A stretch of 64,000 nucleotides of DNA from Sequoia sempervirens (taxonomy: Eukaryota; Streptophyta; Pinopsida; Cupressales; Cupressaceae), in the NCBI GenBank assembly GCA_007258455.2, contig VDFB02358134.1, positions 216,117,565 to 216,181,564 on the forward strand, written 5' to 3'. The position numbers and the translations under genes were made by a program. This document shows, piece after piece, positions 53,289-64,000 of this stretch. Under the pieces are notes generated by a model that worked only from the letters and a program-made list of their open reading frames with translations, did not search any database and had not been told where the DNA came from. Numbering within the stretch: the stretch's first letter is position 1; every line of letters starts with the position of its first letter.

Positions 53289-55600
53289 ATGATCCTATCA
53301 ACCAATTTTGGAGTTTCAGTGGTAGACTCTCAAATTGATATGAAATTGAATGTTGAAATTAAATCTTTTATTGAAAAATATTGGCATGATAATACTAGGG
53401 TATCATCTAATGATAGAGATGTTTTAAAATTAAGGGTGGGGTCCAAAGTTCACGATCCTCATCCAAAACACCTATTAGATACAACACAAACTAAATTTTA
53501 TAAAAAAATTGTGGTGATTTAGTGTTACCTGGTAATATTAAAATAATTCAAAGGTCTTTTGAAAAATGTAAACCATGTTATGTAAAAATTAATAAAGAAC
53601 GAATATCTTGTTGTTGTAAAACACATGTTCAATTTCGTTATTTTTATGATTTTTTTTAATGCATACATTGTACTTTGCATGCTAACATGATTATGCAAGA
53701 ATGTGGTATCAATATGCCACCTGAAAGAATAAGGGAGTTTATATCAAGTTTATTTTGTGAAAGATCTAATGAAAAATTATTTTATTCAAGTTCTTGTATT
53801 TCTAGACAATGCACTAGTTGTGGAAATCTTTCATTCTTCATAGTTTGCATTCATGAAAGTGTTGATAATGATTTTTTAAAACAATTAATTGATGTTAAAA
53901 TATTTAAGAATGTTAACTATTCTCTAAAAGATGGAAAAATTGGAAAGTGCTGTGATTTAGTTACAAAAAAAGTTAGTGTACATGCATTCATATTAGAATT
54001 TAAGAATAAGATTTTACCGAAATATGTCATGCACTCTCAAGATGATCGATGGCTTGATGGCCAATTTCGCACATGTAGAAACACATTTCCAATTGGTACT
54101 ATACTTTCAATGGCTGATTTTGCATAAAATTATACTCTAGCTTTGCAAGAGGAAATTCAATCACAGTATTATAATTCAGTGCAAGCAGCTATGTTTTTCA
54201 ATATTGTTTATAGACATGCAGATGATAGTACAGAGGATGATAGAAATTTTTTGAGGGAGTATCATTTTTATTTGAGTGGCAACCGGTTACACTCGTCAAA
54301 GTTTGTTCAATATTTTTTTAATATATTTTATAGAAATTTAAGAGAAAGAGGAATCCAAATGATAAAACACCTCATATGGTCAGATAATTGTACGAGGTAG
54401 TTCAAGAATGCTTGAATGTTCTATCGGTTAAGTAGGGTTCATAAGGAACTTAATGCCCAACATATATGGAGTTTTTTTGAAGCTAGGCATGGTAAAGGAC
54501 AACATGATGGAGTTTGTGCATGTGTCAAAATAATTTTTGCTAGAGAACAATTAAAATTCGAGGATGCAGTAAAATTTAAAGATGCACGTGGGATTGTGGA
54601 TTGGTGCAATACAATATTATCTGTACTTGGTTCGAGTGAGTACTCTGATTCTTTTGGTTGGTTGAAAAAGAGAACATTCTACCTAGAGTTGACTATGAGA
54701 CAATCAGTGAATCTACTAAATGGCATTCATTTAGGAGTTTGACAACAAGCACATGGACTATCTGAACAAGGGAGCTTGCATGCTTTTTTTAGTTTTGTAT
54801 CTCAAGAGATTGAGAAGCATGTGAAAATACATAATGGGTTGAAGAGTGGGAGCAAATATTGTTGACACCTGCACAAGCACACGATCAATATGAAAGAACT
54901 ATTGAAGAAAATCATCAAGTGTTTGCATCTGAAGACTATGACCATGTTTTAGACCTTGTACAAGAAGGTAATTTAATTTAATTTATTTAATTTTATTTCA
55001 CTTTATTAATTTATTTTGTAATATTACTAAATTATTTATATGGATACATGCAAGTTATTAAATCAAATTTTGTTTGCTAGACATGTGTATGTTGTTGTTG
55101 CACCTGAGGGGAATGAAGAGGAAACAAAATATTGGTTGGATTATTGTGTGGATTCTAAACATAAGTTAACATCACCTCGAGAAGATGATGATGGCTATCA
55201 TTATCCAATAGGTACGGTGATCCCCTTAAGACATCCCCTTAAGGAAATTTTGATAACAATTTTTTGATCCCCTTAAGCAAATTTTTAGAACAAGTCTTTG
55301 ATCCCCTTAAGAAAATTTTGAGAACTTATTTGATGATGCTTTTCATGTTTTCCAATAGGATCGGTGGTGGTTGTTAGCACTTGGCTATGAAAATACCTGA
55401 TAAGGAAGAATGGTCTACCTGCATTCAAAGATTATGAAACACATAAAAAGATTATACACTATTCACATTTGGTGGTGGTAGCAAATATAAAACTAGACCG
55501 ATATCATGGAAGACCTACAAATAAAGTGCTATGGAAAAGCATGAGACAATCATAGATGCATTGCAAAAAAGAGAGGATACAAATGGTACAATGGAATAAG
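53289..55600 (+). pseudogene. HGKG-motif protein, possible DDE-type transposase
   Basis: A multi-segment plus-strand gene. Residue runs in order: NTRVSSNDRDVLKLRVGSKV (near 53390), a Cys-rich part (KCKPCYVKINKERISCCCKTH, then CTSCGNLSF), DDRWLDGQFRTC, a central region, WSDNCTR-stop-FKNA (near 54376-54410), SFFEARHGKGQHDG (near 54469-54516) and FEDAVKFKDARGIVDWCN. After a probable intron (54968-55080) come VVVAPEGNEEETKYWLDYC and, across a second intron, SVVVVSTWL. A D near the start of WSDN and the E in FFEA could be catalytic residues of an RNase H-like transposase; this is inference. I recall similar 'HGKG' proteins only as uncharacterised. Stops occur at several sites and three frame changes break it. 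Confidence 0.5.
55212..55358 (+). other. 147-bp intron built of GATCCCCTTAAG repeats
   Basis: Donor GT at 55212, acceptor AG at 55357-55358. Removing it joins the frame from ...GYHYPI through a split Gly codon into SVVVVSTWL. Both ends carry TCCAATAGG (55204-55212 and 55351-55359). The body has four CCCCTTAAG blocks. Confidence 0.55.
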
Positions 55601-56394
55601 TAAATATAGGTAAATATAGTTTTCATTTTATATTGTCCTTTTAAATAGATTAAATACATGTTTTGATATTGGTCAATTGTGTTACTAGTTGAAATTGATT
55701 TAAATTGTCCTTTTATAGATCCTTAAGCCATAATCACAAAAAGGAGAGCCCATGCAGATTCAACCTAGACAACACAGAATACTTGGTAAAAGTAGGTAAT
55801 TATTAGTTAAATTATATTTAAATACATGTTTTGATTAAATATATTGATATTGCTTATACATTAATAGTTAAAATTGATGTATTATCCTTTTTTGTATCCT
55901 TAAGGCATCATCACATTGATCTCATACTTTGAAACAAAAAGGAGAGGATGCCTCGATTCGACCTACACACATGTGTGGAATACTTTTAAATACATGTACT
56001 TGAGTTGTGTAGATATATATAGTTTTATATAAATTAAAATATGTATGTTTTGATGATTTTATTGATATTGCTTGTAGCTTTTTGATATCAAGTTGCATGA
56101 AGGCCTACTACATTATGGGCATGAGTTTGGGATGTTCTTGAGATGGCATAGCCAAATTTTGTAAACATTTTTTTGAGATGACATATATGTACATACATAC
56201 TTACACAATTAAACATTTTGTACAAATTACAAATACGTGTGCATACACAATTATGTACTCTATGTACTTTTATGTATCAAAATCAATATTCTATATATTT
56301 TGTTTGTTAAATGTGCATATTTTCCTACTTTGAAACTTTATATTTGATTATATAATCACTAAATATCATTTATAAATTATTGTTAAATAAATTT
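55601..56394 (+). other. 3' part of the HGKG locus
   Basis: AT-rich. Possible further short exons: one after TTTTATAG at 55718 and one after CTTGTAG near 56078, each with a purine-rich start and ending before GT. Coding potential is weak and the frame cannot be followed. Confidence 0.3.
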
Positions 56395-56945
56395 TATACT
56401 CTTCTTTGATCCCCTTAAGACATTGTATTAGGACCACTTAAGACATATCATATTAGCACATATCCTAAATATTATACTTAATTATATCATTTGTTATGAT
56501 GAGTCGCCCTAAAGTATAATACTTGTTTATATCACTTAATATTTATACTTAATTATACTCTTCTTTGATCCCCTTAAGACATCGTATTAGGACCCCTTAA
56601 GACATCTTGTATTAGCACATATCCTAAATATTATACTTAAGTATATCATTTGTTATGATGACTCACCCTAAAGTATAATACTTGTTTATATAATTTAATA
56701 TTTATACTCAACTATACTCTTCTTTGATCCCCTTAAGACGTTGTATTAGGACCCCTTAAGACATCCCCTTAAGAAGTGTTGTATTAGCACATATCCTAAA
56801 TATTATACTTAATTATATCATTTTTTATGATGACTCGCCCTAAAGTATAATACTTGTTTATATCACTTAATAGTTATACTTAATTACTCTCCTTTGATCC
56901 CCTTAAGGAATTGTATTAGGACCCCTTAAGACATCCCCTTAAGAC
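56395..56945. repeat. Tandem repeat, 159-bp unit, four copies
   Basis: Copies start at about 56395, 56554, 56713 and 56883. Each has TTTGATCCCCTTAAG, GGACCCCTTAAGACAT (GGACCACTTAAG in the first), then AT-rich sequence with 'cgccctaaagtataatactt'. The third copy has an extra 'acatccccttaagaag' block. Confidence 0.9.
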
Positions 56946-57794
56946 AACCTATAAATAGTGTTGGATGCTATTATTTGTTTTGGATGCTATTATTTGTTTT
57001 GAAAGCTTATAAATTAGTCTTTTTTGTGGAAGATGAGGTCAAGAGGATTTTTATGTTCTTAAGTTTTCTCTAGCACTTTGCATTATTTGTAAATATGGGA
57101 CTACATGATTTAATTTCAAAACTTTAGCCTATTTTTGGATAATTAAGTTCTTTAATTTAATGTTGTAAAAGAACTAGGAAATATGGTGTATCCTTATAGA
57201 ACAATTTTTTTGGAAAAAATCGTTCCATTTTGATTGGTATTTATGTGTAGTTTATAGAATTCATTAATGCTTTTGTTCTCTAATCTTGTATGGTATTGTT
57301 TATTTCTTAAAATTTCATCCTTTGTGGTCTATAAACGGATTGCTTTTTTTTGTAAATTATGATTTATTGACTAATTATTGATTGACATGAATGGAATAAT
57401 TTCATTGACTAATTATTGCTAATTATTAAATGTACATATCATGTATATCATGTATGGGATCACTAAATTTGTAAAGTACAAATATTAAAATGTCCTATTA
57501 ATTTCAACTTTAATTTCATATTTATATTTAATTTCACATTAATGTCCTATATTAATGTCTTGACTATGAACATAAAATGCATAAATGTACATGTGTAAAT
57601 TAAAATTGAACAATAATAAAGTCCATAATTTACAATATATTAAGTGCATAAAACCAATATATTAAACACATGAAATAAAGTCCACCACAGTACAACCCAT
57701 GAACTAAAGTCCAACAAAGTACTTGACCGATGAAATATAAAGTCCAATAGAGTACATGAGAAACGAAATATGTAGTCCATGAAATAATCAAATA
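56946..57794. other. AT-rich spacer between convergent genes
   Basis: No supported coding sequence. A short duplicated block 'ggatgctattatttgttttg' lies at 56964-57003. Confidence 0.4.
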
Positions 57795-59000
57795 TAACCC
57801 ATAAAGTCATGTTCAGGTCATGTATCATCTCTATAATCAAGAGACCTCTTCACACCATGCGGACTATGCAGATGACTTGAAACACTATGTACAAGAGAAA
57901 GATGAAATCAAATGTAAGAGGATGAAAAATGATTTAATGAAAATTTAATTTATAATTCATCATAAAATTAAATTACCATCATAACTGGGTCTAGATGCTC
58001 TGGTGCACCTAGACCAACCTCTAAATTCTCTGAGTTAATCTACATAAACAAGACAAAGAAAGTTGAAATTAGATGTAAGTCTACAATTAAAAATGATTTA
58101 ATTCAATTTAATTTATAATTTATCATATTTAAATTGTACCGTATTCTAAGGTTGTGCACCCTCTACTCCAGGACCTGTTTGTACATGCTCAATTACAAGA
58201 TGTGTCTCATGCTATAAAAGAAAAAGAATTTAAAACATGTATTAGCTCATATTATATATATATTCAATTTTAAATTTTAAATTAAAGTTATTCAAAATAT
58301 ATAATTTGTAATTGAATTTAAATATAATCAAAAATTTAAATTACCATGATATCTAGAGCCTACTCTACATGTCCTCATGGAGGTGTAACTATGTCTAAGT
58401 CATGGTAGAAAGTCGCACTAACAAATTCCTACAAGATCAAATTTAAATCATGTATACTTGAATTAGGTTAAAATGTATATATTCAAGTTTTCACATTTTG
58501 TGTAGAAATTTTTTTAAACAACCTGAAATTCAGAGGCCTCATGAGTAGCTGCAACATCTAATGTTTTTCTGATGCCCATTCTCATTGTCATATCAACCTA
58601 GACATATATATAGACATTTAACACTTATAATATTTACAAGTGTACATACACATTTAATATATAGTGAATTCAAAATTCATAATTGTAACTATACTAATCT
58701 AAGTTAAACAATTTACAATATAAATGTACCTTCCCCTAATTTGCAATGCTTGATAGTGGAGGAGTGCTCAACAACCCCTTAGGTGGAATCGACATGGAAG
58801 TCGATTGAATCCCCTAAACCAACATAAATATTTAAAACATATGTTCATGATTCAATTATTAATTTAAAACTCAAGTTAAAAATTATTTCATATATAATTT
58901 AAAAAAATTGAAATCAAAATACCCCATAAGGGTTCCCGACTAGGACTGGTGTCGATGTATGTAATCACGGAGTGGATGATTGCCCCATCATTAGTGTCAT
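57795..59000 (-). pseudogene. Minus-strand gene of small phase-0 exons
   Basis: Six exons with AG acceptor and GT donor can be read, all multiples of three: 58923-59000 (78 bp), 58730-58813 (84), 58523-58597 (75), 58345-58428 (84), 58140-58211 (72) and 57977-58039 (63). A seventh, terminal exon from about 57894 is possible but its frame does not fit. Introns are 100-140 bp, AT-rich. Peptides include SMSIPPKGLLSTPPLSS, VDMTMRMGIRKTLDVAATHE and EFVSATFYHDLDIV; no domain is recognised. Exons carry single stops (for example TP-stop-LHTS, AN-stop-GK), all TGA or TAG. It may be the 3' part of the ORF at 59934-60936 or a separate gene. Confidence 0.5.
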
Positions 59001-59933
59001 CTATACACCAAACAATTTAATTGTTAAAATGTATTGCAAACTTTTATTTGATATATACATTCATTAAAATTCTTATAAATTCAACCTATAGATGTGCAAG
59101 ATCATCATACAAAAAACATGCCCTTAAGTGGCAAAAAAATAAGAAAAATTAGAGTTAGGCAACTTGACATAAAAATTTGAATAAGTTATCTATATTATTT
59201 CAAAAATATGTAAGAATATAATTTGTACAAAATTGAATGTAGTTTCTAAACTACTAGGTTTTTTTTTTAAAATCTATTTGGTGAAAATTTGAAATTTCAA
59301 TGCTAGTACTTAAATTTCAAGGAAAAAATAAGTAGGTGTATGTCCATAACCCTCACCACAATAAAATGATAATATTTTTTATAGGATTTTAGATATAAGT
59401 AGAGGACTCATGTCCCGATGTGATGCATATTTTTTTGTATTTTTTTCCAAGTAAATAATTAATTATGATTTTTTATTACAACTTTTAAAAATATAAAACT
59501 TGTATGTTTGACCACCTTAACTTGGTCAAAACTTCATGAAATTCATTTTTAAAATCCTATAGTATGCGAAGCATAGAATGTGACACATGTTTTGGATTCA
59601 AAAAATGTGATACCATTTGAAAGCTATAGATGTTTTTCAATTAGCCTATCAATCAGGACTTTAGTCGTAATTCAAATAGAAAATGAATAATATTTATTTA
59701 TTAAATTCAAAGTAAAGCATAATTTATATTCGTGGAAATCTGAGAGTATCCTTTAAAAACCCTTTTCATTTCATCAATTTTGGGTAAAAAAAAAGTCGTC
59801 AGCCACATGGGCCATCATATCACTTACATATTACCACTTTTTGGCCTATCATGATCCTGCACATACCCATGCATATTTATAATTGTGTCACATTGTCCTC
59901 AGGGTGATGGTCTACTATAAGAAATTCTACAAA
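59001..59933 (-). other. AT-rich stretch between exon blocks
   Basis: No ORF is supported. It separates the stop of the 59934-60936 ORF from the first small exon. It may contain introns of a joint gene. Confidence 0.3.
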
Positions 59934-60936
59934 TTAATTGAGGCAACCAAATGAACCACCAGAATCTCCACGTCCACCCAAACTAGGTGTGGCTTGATCG
60001 GATCCATAGCATAACTGATGGAAAATAGTACATACATGTGGTCTCGACACTCCTAGAATGGTATAAGGAGCAACTCCATAAAATACTCCTCCATCATCAT
60101 TGTCTCTATGCTCCCTACCCGCTATCGCAGAAGCATGTTGATCAAGGTCTCCTATGAGTGTACTAAGGGATCCTAATGTCGATACCACTGCACGTTGATG
60201 CACAGGTGCGGGAATGGTAGGACCAAGATGAGCAACAAGGGGTTGTGCATGCATAGGGTGTTAGGGATCAACCCTTACCCCTAACATTTGTTGTGGCATG
60301 CCGCCACCAACACCTTGAAATGATTTAAAATCAAAATAATTGGCTTTTTCCCCAACAAATTCTACATATAATTTCCTCAAAAAATACAATGGAACCTCTA
60401 GATTAGCGTGTGGTGGACTATCAAATACTATATACCATCGATCCCAAAAATTTGCACTCATTTTGTGGATGTATACACCACCTCATGGATACTCTAGATT
60501 TATTGGGAGGAATGGGTTGTCGAGTAACATGGTCAATAAAATAAAGGGCTAGATGGGATTTTGTTATTTTAAGGTCTAAAATTCTTTTATAGGAGAGACC
60601 GTCTGCATAAAATTTTCTCATCTGCTCTCTTTCTCACCGATGCCTATCTAAATCAAAATCAATAGTCCTAATGGAATCCACAACGTTTTGCATCGCAGAT
60701 GCAAAATGTCTTGTGTGTTTTGGAATCAATGCTTGATTTTGCATAACATTGATTTGATTTTGAATGGATGCCACTTGATCATTTATACGTGCTCGCAAGT
60801 GAGCCTCATTAGATCTAGTGAGTGGTGAAGGTGGGATATTAGGTGGAGGGGGTGGAGGGGGAGGTGGAGCCTGGGGTGGAGGTGGAGGTGGATGAGGTGC
60901 TAGATTGATGATGTCATCAATGTTAAATTGATCCAT
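59934..60936 (-). pseudogene. Proline-rich protein with FWDRWY region, partner of the HGKG gene
   Basis: The minus strand starts MDQFNIDDIINLAPHPP, then a polyproline tract (residues about 17-40), then a helix-prone segment (ARINDQVASIQNQINVMQNQ, FASAMQNVVDSIRTID). The frame passes a TGA at 60634 into MRKFYADGLSYKRILDLKI, shifts once near 60500, and continues ANFWDRWYIVFDSPPHANLE, YFLRKLYVEFVGEKANYF. It ends with a Gly-rich tail and TAA at 59934. Apart from one shift, the stops sit where transitions from TGG, CGA or CAA would explain them. The ORF points toward the plus-strand HGKG gene, so the two may be partner genes of one DNA transposon. The family is unknown to me. Confidence 0.5.
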
Positions 60937-61651
60937 GATATCATATATAAGTGCACCTACATTAAATTATACAAAATTAACATACAAACTTACAAAATTA
61001 CAAGAAATAGTTAAATTTGAAAGATACATGTAATTTTTTTTAAATAGGATGTGCATACATATACATACACATAGATACATTGATTTAACTTGAGCATATG
61101 AATACAAATTTCAAAATTTAACATGTACAGATTACATTTAAAATAAAAAATACAATGCATAATTTGCATGCATACATCATTCAACTAAACTATGTACATA
61201 CATAAAAAATTCAAAATTTAAGATCTAGAACTATGCAATTTTAATATATGTACATACTAAAAAATAAACTTGAAATGTTCACAAAAAGCTTATTTTATGT
61301 CTAACGCATATATATATTACATTTTTCCAACAAGAGAAATCATGTTCTAGTAGATAGTCATAAAATATATACTATTATAAATTCATCATTATAAGTTCAT
61401 AAATTCAACCAAATTCATAAATTCATGTCACTAAAAATATCCATCCAACCAAAATCATAAATTCATGTCACTAAAAATATCCATCCAACCAAATTCATAA
61501 ATTCATCACAAAAAATATCCATCGAACAAAATTCATAAATTCATAACTATAAGATCATTGTCTTAATTTATAAATTGTTGTGGCTCTCTATTGCATCTCT
61601 TCATTTCTTTTTGTTTTCCTTTTTAGAATCAAAAGTTCTCCTCTCCTCTAG
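60937..61651. other. AT-rich spacer
   Basis: No coding region. Contains two or three imperfect repeats of 'aaattcataaattcatgtca' (61395-61545). Confidence 0.4.
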
Positions 61652-61975
61652 TCATTTTCGATGCTCATCTAAGATCCCATCCATAGCCCTAACAACATCA
61701 ACAACATTTTGCATCCTAGATGCAAACATCCTCAAAGGTGGTGCGATACATTCTTCATTTTGAATAATGTTGATTTGATCTTGAATGGTTCTAACATTGG
61801 CATTGATTCGTGCTTGCAAGCGAGCACCATCGATTTCAAGTGGTGGAGGTGGGAGGTTATGAGGTGGAGTGGGTGGAGGTGGAGGTGAAGGTTGTGGATA
61901 TGGATGGTGTAGAGGTGGATTATGAATATTATTGAATTGATCCATGCGATCTCTAAGATATAAGTGAACTTGCAT
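61652..61975 (-). pseudogene. Truncated duplicate of the Pro-rich ORF N-terminus
   Basis: The minus frame has MDQFNNIHNPPLHHPYPQP at 61945, then polyproline, then ARINANVRTIQDQINIIQNEE and FASRMQNVVDVVRAMDGIL, aligning with the start of the ORF at 60936. The similarity also covers the sequence just before the ATG (TATAAGTG, CATTA). It ends where the paralogue continues into MRKFYADG, so only the first part was duplicated. Confidence 0.6.
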
Positions 61976-62157
61976 TAGATTTGTAATTTCAAAATGTAAG
62001 ATACATGTTTAGGAAATACCCTTAAACCATTCAATATAAATGGCCTAATTGAATACAAATGATAAAATGTGTAAGCCTCATTTATGTCTAAGGCATGTTA
62101 CTTGAATGAAAAAACAATTAACTATTAATATAGGACAATTTATCAATGCTTTAGGTT
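61976..62157. other. Spacer before the repeat array
   Basis: AT-rich, no feature seen. Confidence 0.4.
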
Positions 62158-62373
62158 TTAGGGTAATAGGATGGCTTAAGGGGATCTATTTAGTAAGGTC
62201 CTAGTACAAAATGACATGGCTTAAGTGAATAAAATTTGGTGAAGATGCCCAAGGCAACCAAATTTCATTAAGGTCCTAGGCAACTTCCCCAAATTTTATT
62301 CACTTGAGCCATGTCATTTTGCCCTAGGACCTTACTAGACATAGATCCCCTTAAGCCATCCTATCACCCTAAA
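62158..62373. repeat. Imperfect palindrome (216 bp), first copy
   Basis: The left arm (TTAGGGTAATAGG, ATGGCTTAAGGGGATC, GTAAGGTCCTAG...) is repeated in inverted form on the right (CTAGGACCTTAC, GATCCCCTTAAGCCAT, CCTATCACCCTAA). Arms of about 90-100 bp with a short centre near 62265. Confidence 0.85.
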
Positions 62374-62512
62374 CCATAATTCAATCATATTATAATATTG
62401 CACACTATTATTATTGTTAAATTTTGTTTCCTTGGGCAACTTCACCAAATTTTGAGAACTTATTTGATCCCCTTAAGAAATGTCATATTAGGACCCCTTA
62501 AGATATCCTAAA

Positions 62513-62717
62513 GTATGGCTTAAGGGGATCTATTTAGTAAGGTCCTAGTGAAAAATGACATGGCTTAAGTGAATAAAATTTGGTGAAGATGGCCAAGGCA
62601 ACCAAATTTCATTAAGGTCCTAGGTAACTTCACCAAAATTTATTCACTTGAGCCATGTCATTTTGTCCTAGGACCTTACTAGACATAGATCCCCTTAAGC
62701 CATCCTATCACCCTAAA
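62513..62717. repeat. Imperfect palindrome, second copy
   Basis: Nearly the same as 62158-62373, with a few substitutions; separated from it by about 140 bp of unit sequence. Confidence 0.85.
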
Positions 62718-63639
62718 CCATAAATTGATCAACCTAGATCATGAAATCTCATTCATATTATAATCTTGCATGATATTATTATTGTTTAATTTGGTTTCCT
62801 TGGGAAAATTCACCAAAATTTGAGAACTTCTTTGATCCCCTTAAGAAATGTCATATTAGGACCCCTTAAGACACCAGTTTATGGTTTAGGGTGATAGGAT
62901 GGCTTAAGGGGATCTATGTAGTAAGTTCCTAGGACAAAATGACATGGATTAAGGGAATAAAATTTGGTGGAGTTACCCAAGGCAACCAAATTTCATTTTA
63001 AGGTCTGAGGACAAAATGAATGCTTTAGGGTTTAGGGTTTAGATTTTAGAGTTCAAGGTTTAGGGAACTCAGGGTGAAGTTTGGGTGGCCCTTGGAATAA
63101 TGGAATTGCAAGTTAGTGAACAACACTTTCTTGTGGAACATTTGATTGAGATAGCTCTTGTTTCAACTGACCAACCTAGATCATGAAATCTTATTCATAT
63201 TATAATCTTGCACAATCTTATTATTGTTAAATTTGGTTGCCTTGGGAAACTACACCAAATTTTGAGAACTCCTTTGATCCGCTTAAGAAATGTCATATGA
63301 GGATCCCTTAAGACATCGTTTTCTAGTTTAGGGTGATAGGATGGCTTAAGGGGATCTTTTTCTAGTAAGATCCTAAGACAAAATGACATGGCTCAAGTGA
63401 ATAAAATTTGGTGAAGTTTCCCAAGGCAACCAAATTTCATTAAGGGCCTAGGAAAAAGTGATGGCTTTAGGGTTTAGGGTTTAGAGTTTAGATTTTAGAT
63501 TTTAGAGTAATAGGATGGATTAAGGGGATCTATGTAGTAAGGTCCTAGGACAAAATGATATGGCTTAAGGGAATAAAATTTGGTGGAGTTGCCCAAGGCA
63601 ACCAAATTTCATTTTAAGGTCCTAGGACAAAATGAATGT

Positions 63640-63667
63640 TTTAGGGTTTAGGGTTTAGGGTTTAGGG
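63640..63667 (+). repeat. Four perfect TTTAGGG units (telomere-type)
   Basis: Four head-to-tail copies of the plant telomere unit. Two further places in the array have two perfect units (63024-63037 and 63466-63479), each followed by variants such as TTTAGAT and TTTAGAG. Confidence 0.9.
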
Positions 63668-64000
63668 AACTTAGGGTGAAGTTTGGGTGGCCCTTGGAAT
63701 AATGGACTTGCATATTATTGAACAACATTTTCTTGTGGAATAGTTGATTGAGATAACTCTTGTTTCAACTGACCAACCTAGATCATGAAATATCATTCAT
63801 ATTATAATCTTGCACGATCTTATTATTGTTAAATTTGGTTGCCATGGGAAACTTCACCAAATTTTGAGAACTTCTTTGATCCCCTTAAGAAATGTCATAT
63901 TGGGACCCCTTAAGACATCGGTTTACAGTTTAGGGTATTAGACTAACTAGTTTATGAATATTTTTTATTTTATGAATAGACTGACTATTTCCATAATAGA

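Larger units (their letters stand above)
62374..63950. repeat. GATCCCCTTAAG repeat array
   Basis: A unit with CCTAGATCATGAAAT starts at 62733, 63175 and 63777 (spacings 442 and 602 bp; the second holds an extra copy of an inner block). Each has TTTGATCCCCTTAAGAAATG (one copy reads CGCTTAAG), GGACCCCTTAAGACA-type motifs, an arm of the palindrome, and in two units TTTAGGG repeats. The array continues toward the window end. Confidence 0.85.

Noticed and set aside
63640..63667. Chromosome end
   Set aside because: Only four units, and the repeat array continues beyond them.
62158..63950. CRISPR-like array
   Set aside because: Repeats are long, irregular and partly inverted, with no constant spacer length, in plant DNA.

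Overview
The window is plant nuclear DNA made almost entirely of nested, decayed transposable elements. I see no intact host gene, no rRNA, no tRNA and no CRISPR array. Gypsy (Ty3) elements of the Tat type (second, archaeal-type RNase H), Ty1/copia elements with 1.3-1.6 kb LTRs, many generations of nesting and AT-rich spacers suggest a large plant genome, perhaps a gymnosperm; the organism is an inference. Two runs of 100 N (27854-27953, 52830-52929) are assembly gaps.

Layout. 1-14073: remains of a plus-strand element with a 1335-bp copia-type 3' LTR (12739-14073). Its acidic, coiled-coil ORF is cut by a minus-strand gypsy element (1058-10165, exact ATGAG target duplication, gag-protease only, with a further LTR insertion inside its gag) and by a probable solo LTR (10366-11544). 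14074-18148: minus-strand copia (LTR, PBS, gag, protease, integrase; RT missing). 18149-19828: minus-strand gypsy integrase remnant. 19829-27853: plus-strand Tat-like element 'A' (LTR, long repeat-filled leader, gag, protease, G-patch-like segment) running into a gap. 27954-about 31200: minus-strand Tat/Ogre-like element 'F' (gag-like ORF, PBS, LTR). 31281-33178: plus-strand gag remnant 'B'. 33179-40468: element 'C', with LTR, PBS, leader, an uninterrupted 719-codon ORF of unknown function, no pol, and a PPT. 40469-49375: Tat element 'D', with LTR, PBS and a one-frame polyprotein (gag zinc knuckle, protease, G-patch, RT, RNase H, second RNase H, integrase) broken by nine stop codons but no frameshift. 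About 49376-50256: LTR-like end with a PBS. 51600-52037: weak PPR-like fragment. 53289-62000: an unusual DNA-transposon-like locus with a plus-strand gene carrying an HGKG motif, opposed by minus-strand ORFs and a run of small phase-0 exons. Arrays built on GATCCCCTTAAG lie inside and beside it, to the window end.

Two RNA-level signals link the Tat-like elements and are, to me, the most interesting content. First, a short stem with loop ATTTCATCA sits in the leader of A, C and D, with stem changes that keep or replace base pairs. Second, a hairpin with a constant AAAA bulge always occurs as a pair, in the protease-RT linker of A and D and about 0.4 kb after the last ORF in C and D. Its arms covary while the bulge stays constant. 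The pair is kept in C, which has lost pol, so it probably acts in cis. Nearly all stop codons in A, D and the HGKG locus can be explained by C-to-T or G-to-A changes, as expected for old methylated DNA.
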